64,000 bases of DNA from Prostheceraeus crozeri (GCA_907163375.1 CAJQUW010003185.1:124001-188000), one strand, 5' to 3'. Positions 38,404-50,147 are shown, counted from the stretch's first letter. A program made the numbers and translations. Notes: a model not told the origin generated them from the letters alone.

Positions 38404-39094
38404 TAGTCCGGCAACCAGAAAGAGTTTCTGCAGGGAACGAGGCCGAAAATGAGACTTTCACAGAATGATGTACACCCTATGCCTTCTGCGAATCGCGCGT
38501 CTGCCGAGTTGTAGTTAGTTCCTCTTCTTGTCAGACACGATAAAAAAAACACATGTTAATCCAATCGGACGCAGATTGCACTTTTTTGTCAAAAAGGAAC
38601 TTGTCTATATTTTCTCTTATCAACTAAAGAGCATTAAGTCTAGAGCCATAATTCCTATCATGTGCATGTGATATTATCATACCTCTGATCGGTGATGTAT
38701 GTGAGAAAGTGGTTGAATGTGGATAAAGTGGGCCAACGTGCTGGTATTCGCGCACTAGGAGGCTTACTGAATCTGAATGTGTGTAGCTTCATAGACAGGG
38801 ATGCATGGACATGACAGGAAATGACTGGAAGACATTCCATGTCAAAAATTATGACTATGGGCTCAGTACTTTTCTGTTGATAAGAGAAACATAGACAATT
38901 TTACTTTTTACAAAAACTGCAATCTGCGTCCTATTAGATTTGAGTGTTTTTCTTTTGATCGTGTCTGACAAGAAGAGGAACTAACTACAGCTCGGCAGAC
39001 GCGCGATTCATAGAAGGCATAGGGTGTACTTCATCTTGTGAAAATCTCATTATCAGCCTCGTTCCCTGCAGAGACTGGACTGGCTGCCGGACAA
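38404..39094. mobile_element. Foldback MITE, family 'TAGTCCGG', copy C
   Basis: It starts TAGTCCGGCAACCAGAAAGA and ends CTGCCGGACAA, flanked by GTA on both sides (38401-38403 and 39095-39097). The inner arms contain the same landmarks as the other copies (GGAACGAGGCCGAAAATGAG, AGACATTCCATGTCAAAAA). It lies in intron 1 of the protocadherin, just beyond the C-free block. Confidence 0.92.
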
Positions 39095-39661
39095 GTACGC
39101 AATATTCATTGCGACATTCCGAAATTCTGAAATCTCGGGAATTGGGATTTATTTTTGGGATTTTAGTGGCCTAAACGGATTTATCAGGAATTTGAATTAT
39201 CTAATTTTCGTCACTTTTTACACATCTTTTCCCAACATCAGGAAATGTATCGGTTATTTTATAATATAGTCATAATTTTCAGAAGGCTTTGTTTTCATGA
39301 TATAGAAATTTAAAGTTTCAATTGAATTGATAAATAGAATTGAATAGTGCTCTCCTAATTCAATTGATTATGCTGTATGCTTAAAATATTATTTTCTCCA
39401 ATTTGCTTTGAATGCGATGGTGGGAGCAGGGGCGATCGTAGCCCAAGCAATTAAGTCAAGTCAAGCTTTGAATGCGATAAAAGATAAGATGAATTTAGTA
39501 TAATTTAAATTATGCAGAAAATATTAATTTGATGAAAATTCGCGCATTTCGGTGCAGCAGCCCGAGAACCAGGTCATAGCCATAGTAATATGTTTGAGTT
39601 AGGAAAATATATAGGCGATATCTGCAAGAGTTCAATACTAAGTAAATAAACACTACAAAAT

Positions 39662-39745
39662 TTAGCACTCTACGGAATCGAACCGTCAACCTTGGTGATT
39701 GCTCCCCAAAGCAACACGGAATACTTGGTATGCTACCGAAATGAC
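39662..39745 (-). repeat. tRNA-like relic
   Basis: Minus strand: a B box (GACGGTTCGATTCCGTA) with a four-pair T stem, an anticodon-arm-like hairpin (GTTGCT..AGCAAT) and an A-box-like TAGCATACCAAGTATTCC. The A box is off consensus and no acceptor stem pairs, so a tRNA-derived repeat or pseudogene is likelier than a gene. Confidence 0.4.
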
Positions 39746-42700
39746 ATTTAAAAAGTCGACCAGTTTGGCCAGCGATCAACGAACTAATCGGTTTAAGGCT
39801 GCACCGATAATTGAAGAAACAATATAGTGACAACGTCATCCTAAACAAACTGAAGCTGAATTCAACGTGTTAAATTTTGTTTGATGTCGTTTTGGCTTTA
39901 TTTATTCATAGTAAAACTACCAAAATAGTAATCATCACGTACTATAAGATGTCCTAACAAGAGGACATCTCAGTACTACTGCCAATGACATCAAAAGATC
40001 GTGCAAGAAATAGGATAAAGTTCATTTCGGAAGTTAGATCATACATAATTGAGCCATGATGGTTCTCTACTTGATTCCTACGTGAGGAGGCCGGATTAAT
40101 TTCCTGAATTAATATATGCAACTTTTTTCTACCTTCATAGTGTATGATTATGTGAATGAATATCTTTATATGACTGTTGTGAAGCATTTATTAATTATTT
40201 TATATTATTACTGATAAAAATTTTAGTATGTGTCTAGTCCACTGTATATGAGCAAATTCTTTGTAGTTGTCCTACTTTAGTTTTGCGCATACAGTGTATA
40301 GTATATTTTTCTCTTCTAATATTGAGTTCTAATACTTTTGTAATGTCTTTCTGATCGCCTTACTTTGTGGCACTTTTGTAATGTCCTTCAGCAACAAAGT
40401 TTATTGACATAATTTCAATCCAGTAAACGAAAATTGTGCATAAATGTTTAATTTGATCATGAAATCAAAGTACTTCTATTTTACAAAATAATTCAAGTTC
40501 TACAATGCTATCAACTTTATTGGATAATATCAACTAATTCGATAACAATCAAAAATGCGCTTTACCTGAGCAGGTTGTTTATTAGATATGCGAAGTGTAG
40601 TGTTATGAAATCATACAATGACGCATTTGCACAGGTGATTCTGAAAATGCTTTGGTTTGTAGGCCTACTACTTTATACTCGAGAGTGATAAAATTTTTTA
40701 AAGTGAATCTGACATGATTTTAGTAAATTCTTTCGCAATCTATCTTCTTTAGGAAAGAAAAGCACTAAAAGTGCTTAAAATTAAATAATTAATAATTAAT
40801 AATAAAAAGCATTAAAATTAAACTACTCGTGAACATGCTTCATTCATTATACAGACTCAGACAAAATAGGTCGATCAAAACTATCAGGTGCGGGTGCAGT
40901 CCTCTTCAGTAGTTCCTAAATTATTCTTAATCTGCAAGTCGTCTATACACAGTTCAGCAGAAGCAAGTAGAGCAACAAATAAATGGGTAGTGTGGTATAC
41001 AAATTCCAAATTTATCTTTAATGCTTATTTATAACAAACCAGCACAAATTATTTCATAAGTGAAATCCGCTTGTAAAGTTTAAGTACTTAACGCATGTAA
41101 ACCTTTTTAATCTTATTGTAGGTGTAACACTGCTGGTCAATGTCTAATTCACAAAGTATCCATGTAGGAAAGAAGAAAATATTAGAGAGATAGCCGAAAA
41201 AATTAGCAATGCTCATGTGATAAGCATCCTCATGGCTGTACTAACTATGCTTCAATATCTGAGTCTATATGATCTTCACAAAATTTAGTGGACATTCTGC
41301 TGATGATTGGCACTTGCTGAAATATTCATAAATGGAACATTTCTTTCTTTTTTCAGATGCTCTGTGATAAGGACATGGAATTCAACAAGGGAAAAGTTTC
41401 AGTTCAGTAGAATGTCTACAAATTTCCGTGGACTCTGATAGTGACGCGGCAAATTTGTGTTTCCTCAAAGAGGTGGCAATCAAATCGGATCACTTGTCTT
41501 TTTTGAATTCTGAATTTTGAATTCCAGCTCTTCATAGCTTTCGTTTTTGTGACCGTTGATGTGGTGCTAAACGCGAAATATTACACTTCTTATAGCAACA
41601 AAATTTTATTCATTCATTAATTCAGCAGTAAGGCTCATTTTGAAAACATACTTTAAAATATTGATTAAATTCTCAGTTATCAAAATGCATCAAAATGCAA
41701 GTAGCACAACAATCATGCGACTTGAAGACTGAGAAATCCGCGGTAGTTACCAATTGTCAGTTTGTCTCACAATTTTACTATTACCTTGAACTTAGTCTGA
41801 CATACTGGTAATGGATGGGATTCTTCACATCTTATGTGCAGGCAACACGATGACCAAATGATGTTAATAGATGCTTCATACGCCCGCACAGTGTGCATTT
41901 ACAGTGTACAGTCAGTAAAGAAAGTAGCATCACAAGAAGAAACTTTAAAAATGGGGAATAATCTATGATATACTCAATAAGTCTTAAGTTACTCTTACGA
42001 AGTTGTGGGGTCATTCAAATAGCAAATTCAATAATTCAAACCAGTCATTCGATAAATTGAGTCAGAGCGCTTAATCACGCATTGGAAAGGATTAGTCACA
42101 CTTGTTAGCAGACATCAATAACAATTCACTCGCTGTTAATTCATTAAGTATCGCCAATTTACATGATCTTATTTTCTGATATATACATACATATATGCAG
42201 AATTCATTTCGTTTTAAGTTTTGTGGGGATTGTTTTGCTTAAACAAGCTCTAGACAAGTGTGAAATGAATCAGATGAATTTTGGTGCGTAGCATTAGTGC
42301 TGCCATTGTACTTAGCTCTTTAAGCTGCTAAGATGAAAGCAATTTGTTGAAATACTTAATCTACTTTAAGTGGACAACATTGTGTATACTTCGATAAAAT
42401 CGAATCCAACGGCAATTTTGTGATTTAGATAGAAATAAGATGCTACTCGATAATAATGGGCAATTGCAGCTATAGCCTAGACCTACAATGGAATGTTTAT
42501 TAACAGGCAATATACTCGTACATATAAAGGACAATTATATAAGGACAAAAGTTGCAACAGGAAATGTAGTTCTTTAATGTAAGTCAATAATATACCAGTA
42601 AATGTTAATGAATGTCTCCTCGACAGTATGTTGATAATGCATTTATCTCCGTGCTAAAATTGTGCTTCAAAGTCTAATATTTGTCAACATTCCATGTGAA

Positions 42701-42927
42701 GGTCAGTTTGCGGTAGACCTATAAATTCAAATTTCTGTCATATTTTAGGCAATAGTTTTAGGCCAATCAGCTCGGCTACAGCAACGTACGTCTCGATTCG
42801 AATTGGCTTGAGTCGTTCCAAAGTACATCGGCTTGCGGCTCGTCTATATTGTTATCATATTGAGCATTGAACACATTTGACTCGAAATATCACAAAAGAA
42901 GAGAATCGACAAATTCAAATGTCTTAC
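39746..42927 (-). other. Intron 1, right part; nothing recognised
   Basis: AT-rich intronic DNA with no long repeat or coding motif. Minus-strand frames at 39510-39848 and 39954-40187 are probably chance. The exon 1 frame reads on to a stop at 42890, but the donor at 42927 makes that tail intronic. Confidence 0.5.
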
Positions 42928-45598
42928 CTTTCTCATATTCTCGAGCAGCTCGCAGTTGGCGTTTACGGAGGTACAGGGCGGCAAACAGCATAACAAATGT
43001 GAGGACAATCGCAGTACAGACGAGGATTATAATTATTATCAGATTTACGTCTAATTCATCTCGGCCAATATTTCCACTCACTTCATCATTCGGATCATAG
43101 CGCGAGGCTGTATTTTCATCTTTTGTTCCATATCCTCCTTTCCCAAGTATTCCTTGGTGGTTCGTATATCCCTGAACAACAACACGAAATCGTTTTGATT
43201 TGGAGAACCTAGGTTTATCCTTATCCGTAGCAATAACCACAATAGAAAAACTTGTAGAGCGGCATTTTCCAGGTGTAGACTGCACCGATAACCGGCCACT
43301 ACTTTCATCAATACAGAATTTGTGAAACTTGTTATTTTGTTTACTTATGGAATAGGTAACATTTGATCTTAAATCAGGATCATGTGCTTTGATGAAGGTT
43401 GCATAATGAAATTGATCACCATCAGCATTATCACATGAAATGTTGATCAAAGGCGGCATTTTCTCAAATATCGGCCCAGAGTCATTTTCATCTAACACAT
43501 TGATGGTCAGCGTTGTGCTGGAGAACTTTGGATTTGCTCCTTGATCATGTGCAGTGACAGTCAATGAATAATCAGCCACCTTTTCGCGGTCAAGCGTTCT
43601 TATTAACTCAACTTGACCATCGTTATGAACAACAAAAGGTAAGTTATATTGCTTGCGTTCCTGACTGAATACTACTGTTCCGTTGTCGCCCAGATCAGGA
43701 TCAGTTGCGTTAATGCGCCCAAGAATGGTGCCAACCGGGGCACTCTCCGATATTTTAAACTGATGCGCATCTGTGGGGGGAAATTTTGGGCTATTGTCAT
43801 TGATGTCTGAAATTATGAGAGTCACGTTCGCTGTGTCATTGAGAGGTGGGGTACCTCGGTCTTTCACCATCACCTGAAATTCATATTTATCTTTCTGTTC
43901 TCGATCAAAACGGTCTGCAGATGATATACTCCCCGAATTTCCATCCACTGTCAGTTGATTCGAAAACTGAGGGTCTGCAATGAGTGAATACTCTAGTTCT
44001 GCGTTCTTACTGTGATCTGCATCAGTGGCATGAACGGTTAGAAAAGGTGTACCAGCAGGTTGATCCTCTACCAATCTTGCAACGTAATGCGACCTTTCGA
44101 AGCGAGGTGCATGATCGTTTACATCTACAATATTAACAATTATATCATCACTTGTTGTTTTGGGAGTCTTGCCAGCATCGGTACACATGATAGGCACCTT
44201 GAGAAACCCGTTTCTAGGGATTTGGGCGTGCTCTCGATCAATAGGGGCTGTGAGATAGAAGTTATATGAGCCTTCGAATATCTTGGTAATATTGAAAAAA
44301 TGATTGTAATTTTCCAACGTACAGCTCACCTTCTTATTTTCTCCCGAGTCAGGATCTGAAACCTCAATATGGGTGAGATATTTAGGTGGTGAGTTTTCTT
44401 CAATGTCGAGTCTAGTATCTCTGGCAGTTATAATTGGAGCATTATCATTCACATCAGTAACAATTACTGTCAAAGTACTGGTCACTGAAAAAGGCACAGG
44501 TCGACCGTTGTCTGATGCGATTACCGGGATTTTGTAAAGAGTCTTTCCATTTTGGTCGTAATTGAGTTCTTCATCGAGACTAATTGCTCCGGTTTTGCTG
44601 TTCAGAGCAAAGGGACCGAACCCTACGTTTGATAGAGTAGTGCCAAATTTGTAAGAAATTTCTCCGAAATCCTCATCTTTGTCGGTAGCTTTGAGTTTGT
44701 ATATTTCCGAATAGCGAGGCTGGTCTTCTGGTACTTTAATCTTAAAATTGGTACGTGACCACTCGGGTTTATGGTCATTCACATCCTTGACGGTGAGCTT
44801 GATGTCCATTGCTTCTTCATGTTTCCCGTCATGTGCGATCAGTCGACAGACGTATTGCGTGCGAGTCTCATGGTCTAATTTCTTATTCAGAATCAGTCGA
44901 ACTTCAAATCCCTTTCTAGAGTCCGGAACTCGAGAAAAACTCAAATTAAACACTTTGGAATCACATTGCTTCAATTCGTATCGTACGACAGCGTTTTCGG
45001 AGGAGTCTCTGTCGTTCGCTTCTGATACAGCGATCACTGTACCAACTGGTGCATCCTCACCCAAGCTAATACGTCGGGTGGTGACTGGAAACAGAGGTCG
45101 CTCATCGTTGATATCCTTGATATAGACACGTACTTTGGTAATACGCACTGGTTGTCTATTGACTAGGACTGAAATTCGTACAGGAATGTAACATTCTTCA
45201 TTTACATTCGATTCTGGACAACATGTACGGAAATACTGACACAAATTCTCACGATCAATCTGTGATTTGACCCTCAATTGCCCGGAAGTCTCATTTATTC
45301 CAAAGAAGTGATTTCTGGTGGAGAATCGGAAGCGCATGTTAGGTGCATAGTTATCCAATGTTCGTGATAATGGTTCTCCAATCAGCACACCATGTTTGGC
45401 CTTCTCAATCACTCGATATTCTAGGGCAGAGTCTCTAGCTTTTCGTGGAGCGCGGGCAGCTGGAATATTTCGTCGGTGTCGGGTAAATGAATTCCCTGGA
45501 ATGGTAGCGAGGGCGGAGTTCAGCAGGAATGGCAAGAGCATAGAAAGTAAAAGGAGTCTGAATAGCTCTCGAGGCCGTTGAATAAAGTGCAGACGCAT
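42928..45598 (-). CDS. Protocadherin, exon 1: signal peptide, seven cadherin repeats, membrane span
   Basis: Calcium-dependent adhesion receptor. The frame is open from 45697, but the Met at 45598 (residue 34 of that frame) has A at -3 and begins a classic signal peptide (basic RPRELFR, LLLLSMLLPFLL, cleavage after ALA); the upstream Met has a poor context. Numbering from the longer frame, seven repeats span about 95-843, joined by DINDERP (195), DVNDHKP (305), DVNDNAP (415), DVNDHAP (525), DINDNSP (631) and DENDSGP (736). DRE-type motifs are at 148, 487, 598 and 703. Repeat 1 has the Cys-X5-Cys loop typical of protocadherins (C153, C159). A membrane span (about 884-910) precedes a basic RKRQLR stop-transfer. 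Seven repeats resemble delta-1 protocadherins, though orthology is not shown. The exon ends in phase 1 at AAAG|GTAAGA (42928/42927). Confidence 0.96.
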
Positions 45599-45708
45599 CG
45601 TCGACGAAGAAAACGTCCAAGAAATGGTAATCAAGATGGAGATGTCTCCCAACGCTATGAATAGCAAATAGAATATAAAACCCCTCGTTTTTGACATGAA
45701 ATAGGAGG

Positions 45709-45742
45709 CTGTAAGATTTGGAAGAGGAGGAGTGTGATAGAG
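45709..45742 (-). promoter_or_regulatory. Candidate 3' splice site upstream of protocadherin exon 1
   Basis: On the minus strand a long pyrimidine tract (CACTCCTCCTCTTCCAAATC) runs into TTACAG|CC, with the exon side beginning at 45708. If used, the coding exon is preceded by a 5' non-coding exon elsewhere and the promoter is not here. A palindromic CCAAT pair (ATTGGCCAAT, 45773-45782) nearby is the opposing hint that transcription might start close by. Confidence 0.45.
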
Positions 45743-46479
45743 CGAGGTGTATGGCTCATGCTAAGTGCTGACATTGGCCAATAGGGAAAATTCTATCACT
45801 CTGCGGACACTGTCAGAGGTTGATGGCTGAGCAACACTTTACTTTTGAATCTCTGCTCCTCTTTTAGATAATTCAGTTGCATGTCCAGCATTCTCGGTGC
45901 ATCCTTATTAGCACCGAATTAATAACCGGTTATGAATGAGAGGGACGGCAGGGGACGGAAATCCAAATGAATCTCTAAATGTTAATGATAACTGGAGAGT
46001 GGGAAATCTTTGGATTTCCCCTTCGTAGTTTAAACAATCACAAGCGGCAGATGAACTGCCTCATACACTCCGTTTTCCTGTTCATCATTATTATTTTGTG
46101 TTAACTTGTTCTTTTGAGCACAAAGGTTACAGAGATTGGCTGTCGACGTATCGTTCATGCATCAGTGGCACACCCAGGAATTTCTTTTGGGGGAGGCTCC
46201 ATATCCATGAGAGTTACCCCTCTATACTTCATATTGATAGCTGATACTACAATTAACTACTGCATTATTTATGCTTATAATTTACGATAGTTCTGATTTT
46301 TAAAAAAACATCTTGCTCTACTACTTAAACGTACTTGCGTTGTACTTCACAACTGCATGGTTAAAGTTCAAGACATTTATAAAACCCTCGATTGACTACT
46401 GTATAAATGCTCCCTATGTCAATCTTAGCCTGGATGTAACAAGAGCGTGAAAATCCTGAAAATCACCGACTTATTAACT
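45743..46479. other. Region upstream of protocadherin exon 1; no gene recognised
   Basis: Slightly GC-richer near the gene, then AT-rich. A fragment near 46163-46205 (CAGTGGCACACCCAGGAATT followed by a G run) looks like one end of a hAT-type element, but no partner end was found. Confidence 0.4.
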
Positions 46480-46700
46480 GCTTGAATTATAGTGGTGTCC
46501 TCGCAGATTCCTTGTATAGTTTATGCTGTATGTCAGTGATAGAGCAATGTCAGTTACAAAGTATATCTGATTACAAATTCGGTCATCTGACATCTCTTCC
46601 ATCGGGTGTTCCACAAGGATCACCATTGAGATTCTTACTCTTTGTCTGCTTTTATGATCACGACTACTTTCTTCTTTGAATATTCAGCTTGCTTTAATAT
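46480..46700 (+). pseudogene. LINE reverse transcriptase fragment
   Basis: A 65-codon frame contains LTSLPSGVPQGSPLRFLLFV, the reverse transcriptase motif normally written GVPQGSxLGPLLF, followed by a degenerate YVSD where YADD is expected. Flanking reading is broken. It is a short non-LTR retrotransposon relic. Confidence 0.6.
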
Positions 46701-47467
46701 GTCAGCGATGTCGTTATCAGTAAAGTTGTTGACTCAATTGTGCATCTGAAGTTGACCTCAAAACTTGTTAATTAGTCATCGCGAATAGAGCTTTGATTTT
46801 GAATACTGCGGCCACATGTAAATTTATGAATTTGCTTTGCTCAAGCAATCCGGATCTTGTGACACTCGATGGATATATTAATGTTGAGTTAACCAAACTC
46901 GTAGTTATGGTTCTTATATAATCAAATTCTGTGAATATCATTTTTGTAAGCAGAAGAGCATGCTTGTTTGACTACAACAACAAAAATCGTTATGGCGCTT
47001 TCATTTACTTCAAAAGAAAATCAGCCAAACGAAGTATCGCGAGAAATAACGTATTTCTAGCGTCTGTGGAAGAAATCTACCATAAAAGTGCAATAACAAT
47101 AATAATGAAAAATCTCATTTCGAGTTATTAAATGAACTTTAGATCATTTCGTTTTTTGACTGTACCAAACTCGGAAGTGGATCTTAATAGACAAATGGAC
47201 TGTCGCGATGTCTGACGCTCTGCAGCTTGCAAGTCAACTGGAACTACAGCTTAAGAATTGTCGTTTTATTGATGCTAGGTGGAAATCTGCAAATCAAAAA
47301 CAATAAGAAGCTCGTGCGGCGAATTTAGGAAGAAAACGTTGCTAGCTCTCACATTAGTCGCAGAGACTCATGGCCTTGCGTCTACATGTATTGATATACA
47401 TAATAATTCAGACTCATTCATGATGAATTCTTTTAGGAAAATGTGAAAGCAATGCGAAGTTTGCTAA

Positions 47468-48969
47468 ATCATGATCACGGGACTTCAATCACGCATTTTC
47501 CAAGAATCTGGGAGCCAGGGTTGGAATCGGGTGACGGCCGGCCGCCCGGCGAGCCGGTTTTAGTAACGCCAGCCGCCGGCTGCAAATTTTGAACAGGCTG
47601 GTTGATTTAATTAGGCTCATGTCGACCGTTGACGACATTCAATCTAGAATAAATTGCTTAGTCAATTATTACAAGATCAAGAGCATGTAAATGCAGCATA
47701 ATGTGAGAGTATCTACACGCATGTTTTGTGGTATGAATACTACGAACTGTTCTTTAAACAGTTAAAAAATGATTACCGGCAACTTATACATGCAGTTCAT
47801 TAGTTCAAACCATACTTAATCTCAAATAAAGTTTCCAGAATCATATATTCCAGTCTGCATGAATTTTGAAGCCTTGTGCATTGCTCGACCTATCTATTGT
47901 AAAATTATTCCAGATCTTGAATAATTTCACTGCATGGGATAGTTTATATAATGCGTGGAGCTTAGAGATGCATTGAGCAATGGATTTCAATGCAACTTAG
48001 GGCCTACTACCCAAAAATTTGACAGTGAATCGTGCACAATTGTTTTGATATAAGCTGATTGCACGCCATAAAATTTGATTGACGTTGTACAGGAGCACTC
48101 CCGCTCGGTCTTGGGACACTCACTGAAATGAAAAATTGATGACAATGCGATCTGATTGATTCGTCAGCTCGCGGTCATCAATGTAAATTCATGTAATTAA
48201 TGTAAGTTTGTCTGAATTTAAACTGTAGTGGAGAGAGTACTTAATTGACGTCACAAATCACTAGAATTTCTTCACAAGTGAAGAAGTAAATCTCACTTCA
48301 TTGAATCACTCTAAATCAAGTCTGCGCGTCGCAGACAAAAGATTTCGTAACATCAGCACTCGGTGATCAAATTTTTCATCTCGGAACTTTCGTCGCTAGA
48401 AAAACTTTTATTATATTGGAACTTAAAATTTGTTGACCGCTCAAAGTTTTCTTGTGGAGGCGGGATATAGATATGCGCATATATTATTATTGTATCAATG
48501 CCCGTTTGTGTCATTATTTTGATTATCTGCTATCAACTTGCTTGTGTTTGATTGACTTTGAAAATGCAGTTAACATTGCCACAAATTATAAAGTAGGCCT
48601 ACAACTCATTAGATTAGTAAATAAGTCATCATGCATATTACTACTCATCGCACAAATGATGATGTCAAAGTGTGAATAATTGCATTGTATGATATTGTAT
48701 TGTTGTAGGTAACTCTCGTTTATGCGGAGTACCGGTAGGCCTACCATTGATGCATTTCACGTATGCTATGTGGAAATTGAATAATGTCTAATGGCATAAG
48801 TTGACCAAATAATATCTGACGATCAAAGCTTTAACCAATCGGTATAGAGACGCCAGCCACCGTTCCATCCACGACAGACCGGTTTTCAATAAGCCGGCCA
48901 CTGACCCGCCCCCCTGGCCGGTTCCAACCCTGTCGATCCGAGTCCAGGATTGCATTCCCTAATCATGAT
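47468..48969. mobile_element. hAT-like non-autonomous element with inner inverted repeats
   Basis: The 8-bp palindrome ATCATGAT occurs at 47468-47475 and 48962-48969. Just inside, CACGGGACTTCAATC faces the reverse complement TAGGGAATGCAATCC. Further in, CAGGGTTGGAATCGG (47516) faces the reverse complement CAGGGTTGGAACCGG (48932). An 8-bp target duplication and CA/TAGGG ends are hAT traits. The GC-rich ends (GGCCGGC) contrast with the AT-rich centre, which encodes nothing recognisable. Because ATCATGAT is its own reverse complement it could also be the tip of one larger inverted repeat, so the exact boundary is uncertain. Confidence 0.5.
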
Positions 48970-49072
48970 TGACGACGTAGTTCTTTTACTTGATCCTGGT
49001 TAATTCTGTGCATTCACTTTATTAACTTCACCAATTGATTTGATTTTTAGCTTCCGATTTTCATTTGTGATT

Positions 49073-49198
49073 ATATATATATATATGCTTGTACGTCCTA
49101 TAGCTCCAACGTCGCTGGTTCAAACCTACGCACGACTGATGAGGCCCAACAGACCGAAACATGTCTCGTGGTGGTTACATCTGTTGAGATTTGATAAA

Positions 49199-49200
<2 letters not shown>
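49073..49200 (+). ncRNA. Hammerhead ribozyme-like repeat, copy 1 (5'-truncated tRNA-like head)
   Basis: After an (AT)n tract comes GCTTGTACGTCC, a B-box-like GGTTCAAACCTACG, and then a hammerhead core. Stem I is CACGA (49131-49135) pairing with TCGTG (49166-49170). The core CTGATGA is at 49136-49142, stem II GGCC..GACC has one mismatch, GAAA is at 49156-49159, and a minimal stem III ACATGT is followed by C at the cleavage position (49165). Type I hammerheads with a tiny stem III are known from Penelope-like elements and retrozymes. Of the three copies in this cluster, it best preserves the core residues. Cleavage activity is inferred, not shown. Confidence 0.65.

Positions 49201-49201
<1 letters not shown>

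Positions 49202-49232
<31 letters not shown>
49202..49232. repeat. (AT)n tract separating the hammerhead repeat from Penelope-like copy 1
   Basis: AT dinucleotide run. Similar runs lie at 49073-49086, 50148-50164 and 51561-51600, at each junction of the cluster. Confidence 0.95.
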
Positions 49233-49235
<3 letters not shown>

Positions 49236-49259
49236 CGGAAATAGCCCAAAATTATTGAA

Positions 49260-49922
49260 ATTCAAAACAAGATTGTTAGGAGCGCACAACATGTTTATCG
49301 TGCCTTGAAATTGAATTCCAATCCTAATAATTATCAAAACTCCGTTTCTGCTATTCAAGCCCTTTTTCAAAAAAACGGATTTTCTGAAAGAACTATTTTG
49401 CGCATGCGAGAAAAAGTTGAGGCAAGACACAAAGCCAACGTTGCTCGACCAAACGCTCATGACGACTTTAAATTTATAACATGGAGCTTCCCCTACATTT
49501 CGGAGAGTGAACAAAATCTTCTTTCTCGTGTCAAAGACATCAATAAGCTTTTACCGCCTGACATGAAAGTTCGCCCCGTTTTTAAAACCTTGAAAACTAG
49601 CAATTTTTTCTCTAATAAGGATAAAGTTGTGCCCGAATTAAAGTCTAATGTTGTGTACAAATACACATGTGATCACTGTGAAAAGTGTTACGTGGGCAGC
49701 TCTATCCGCCATTTTGCTACCAGAATCAACGAACATTTGAAAGCGTATCCAACACCAACCGAAATAAGCATGCATGTACATCCACCAAAGAAAGAAAATT
49801 TCGATATCATTGCCTGTACTGAATACCCTAGATTTCTGGAATCAATTATAATAAAGAAGTCTGACTTTAGCACTCTCATGAATGAAAGGGCAAGCTCCAT
49901 TAATACGTTGTTAGATTTGTAA
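49260..49922 (+). pseudogene. Penelope-like GIY-YIG endonuclease fragment
   Basis: Open frame without an initiating ATG. It reads out of the left inverted repeat and ends at 49922. A linker of about 110 residues is followed by the endonuclease: NVVYKY is the GIY equivalent, and the Cys triad CDHCEKC leads to YVGSS, the YIG equivalent. ATRINEH carries the catalytic Arg, a His pair lies in MHVHP, and the catalytic Glu is in RFLESIIIKK. The reverse transcriptase that should precede it is missing, so the copy cannot move alone. The endonuclease itself has no stop. About half of its residues match copy 2. Confidence 0.9.
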
Positions 49923-50081
49923 TTCATGGCTCTATTGTGTATTTTATTGCGTAGCTACTTCCAATGCAAGTGACCTTCAGAATTGACTTCATTTTGTGAC
50001 TTCAGTGATTTTATCTCGGTGACCTAATGACTTGTAATTTTGTATTTAAAGATTGTTTTAACTTTGTTTGCTTGATTTCAC

Positions 50082-50125
50082 CTGAGGATGGCAAATGATT
50101 TGCTGAAACATGTTGTGCGCTCCTA
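50082..50125 (+). ncRNA. Hammerhead-like motif in the 3' repeat of Penelope-like copy 1
   Basis: CTGAGGA (50082-50088) precedes a stem of five A/T/G/C pairs plus a GU pair (GGCAAA..TTTGCT), then GAAA (50105-50108) and the minimal stem III ACATGT. CAC/GTG pairs on either side as the start of stem I. One unpaired T lies between CTGAGGA and stem II, a departure from the standard core. It overlaps the 42-bp inverted repeat. Confidence 0.5.
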
Positions 50126-50147
50126 ACAATCTTGTTTTGAATTTCAA

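Larger units (their letters stand above)
49255..50147 (+). mobile_element. Penelope-like element, copy 1 (5'-truncated)
   Basis: Bounded by a perfect 42-bp inverted repeat (49255-49296 and 50106-50147) and by (AT)n on both sides. It contains the linker and endonuclease part of a Penelope-like ORF but no reverse transcriptase. The right repeat overlaps a hammerhead-like motif; the left repeat is the complement of only its 3' half. Short inverted copies of the terminal sequence upstream of truncated copies are known in Penelope-like elements. Confidence 0.85.

Noticed and set aside
42890..42927. Last 12 codons of the protocadherin open frame (KTFEFVDSLLL) as the true C-terminus
   Set aside because: A near-perfect donor (AAAG|GTAAGA) precedes it and in-phase downstream exons exist; the residues are intron read-through.
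45599..45697. Protein start at the first Met of the frame (45697)
   Set aside because: It has T at -3 and would place a second hydrophobic stretch before the signal peptide; the Met at 45598 has A at -3 and starts a standard signal peptide.
46163..46205. hAT terminal repeat (CAGTGGCACACCCAGGAATT and a G run)
   Set aside because: Only one end found, and no target duplication; mentioned but not called.
49040..49258. 72-codon ORF with a Tyr-Ile repeat (also at 36089-36280)
   Set aside because: Translated (AT)n microsatellite.
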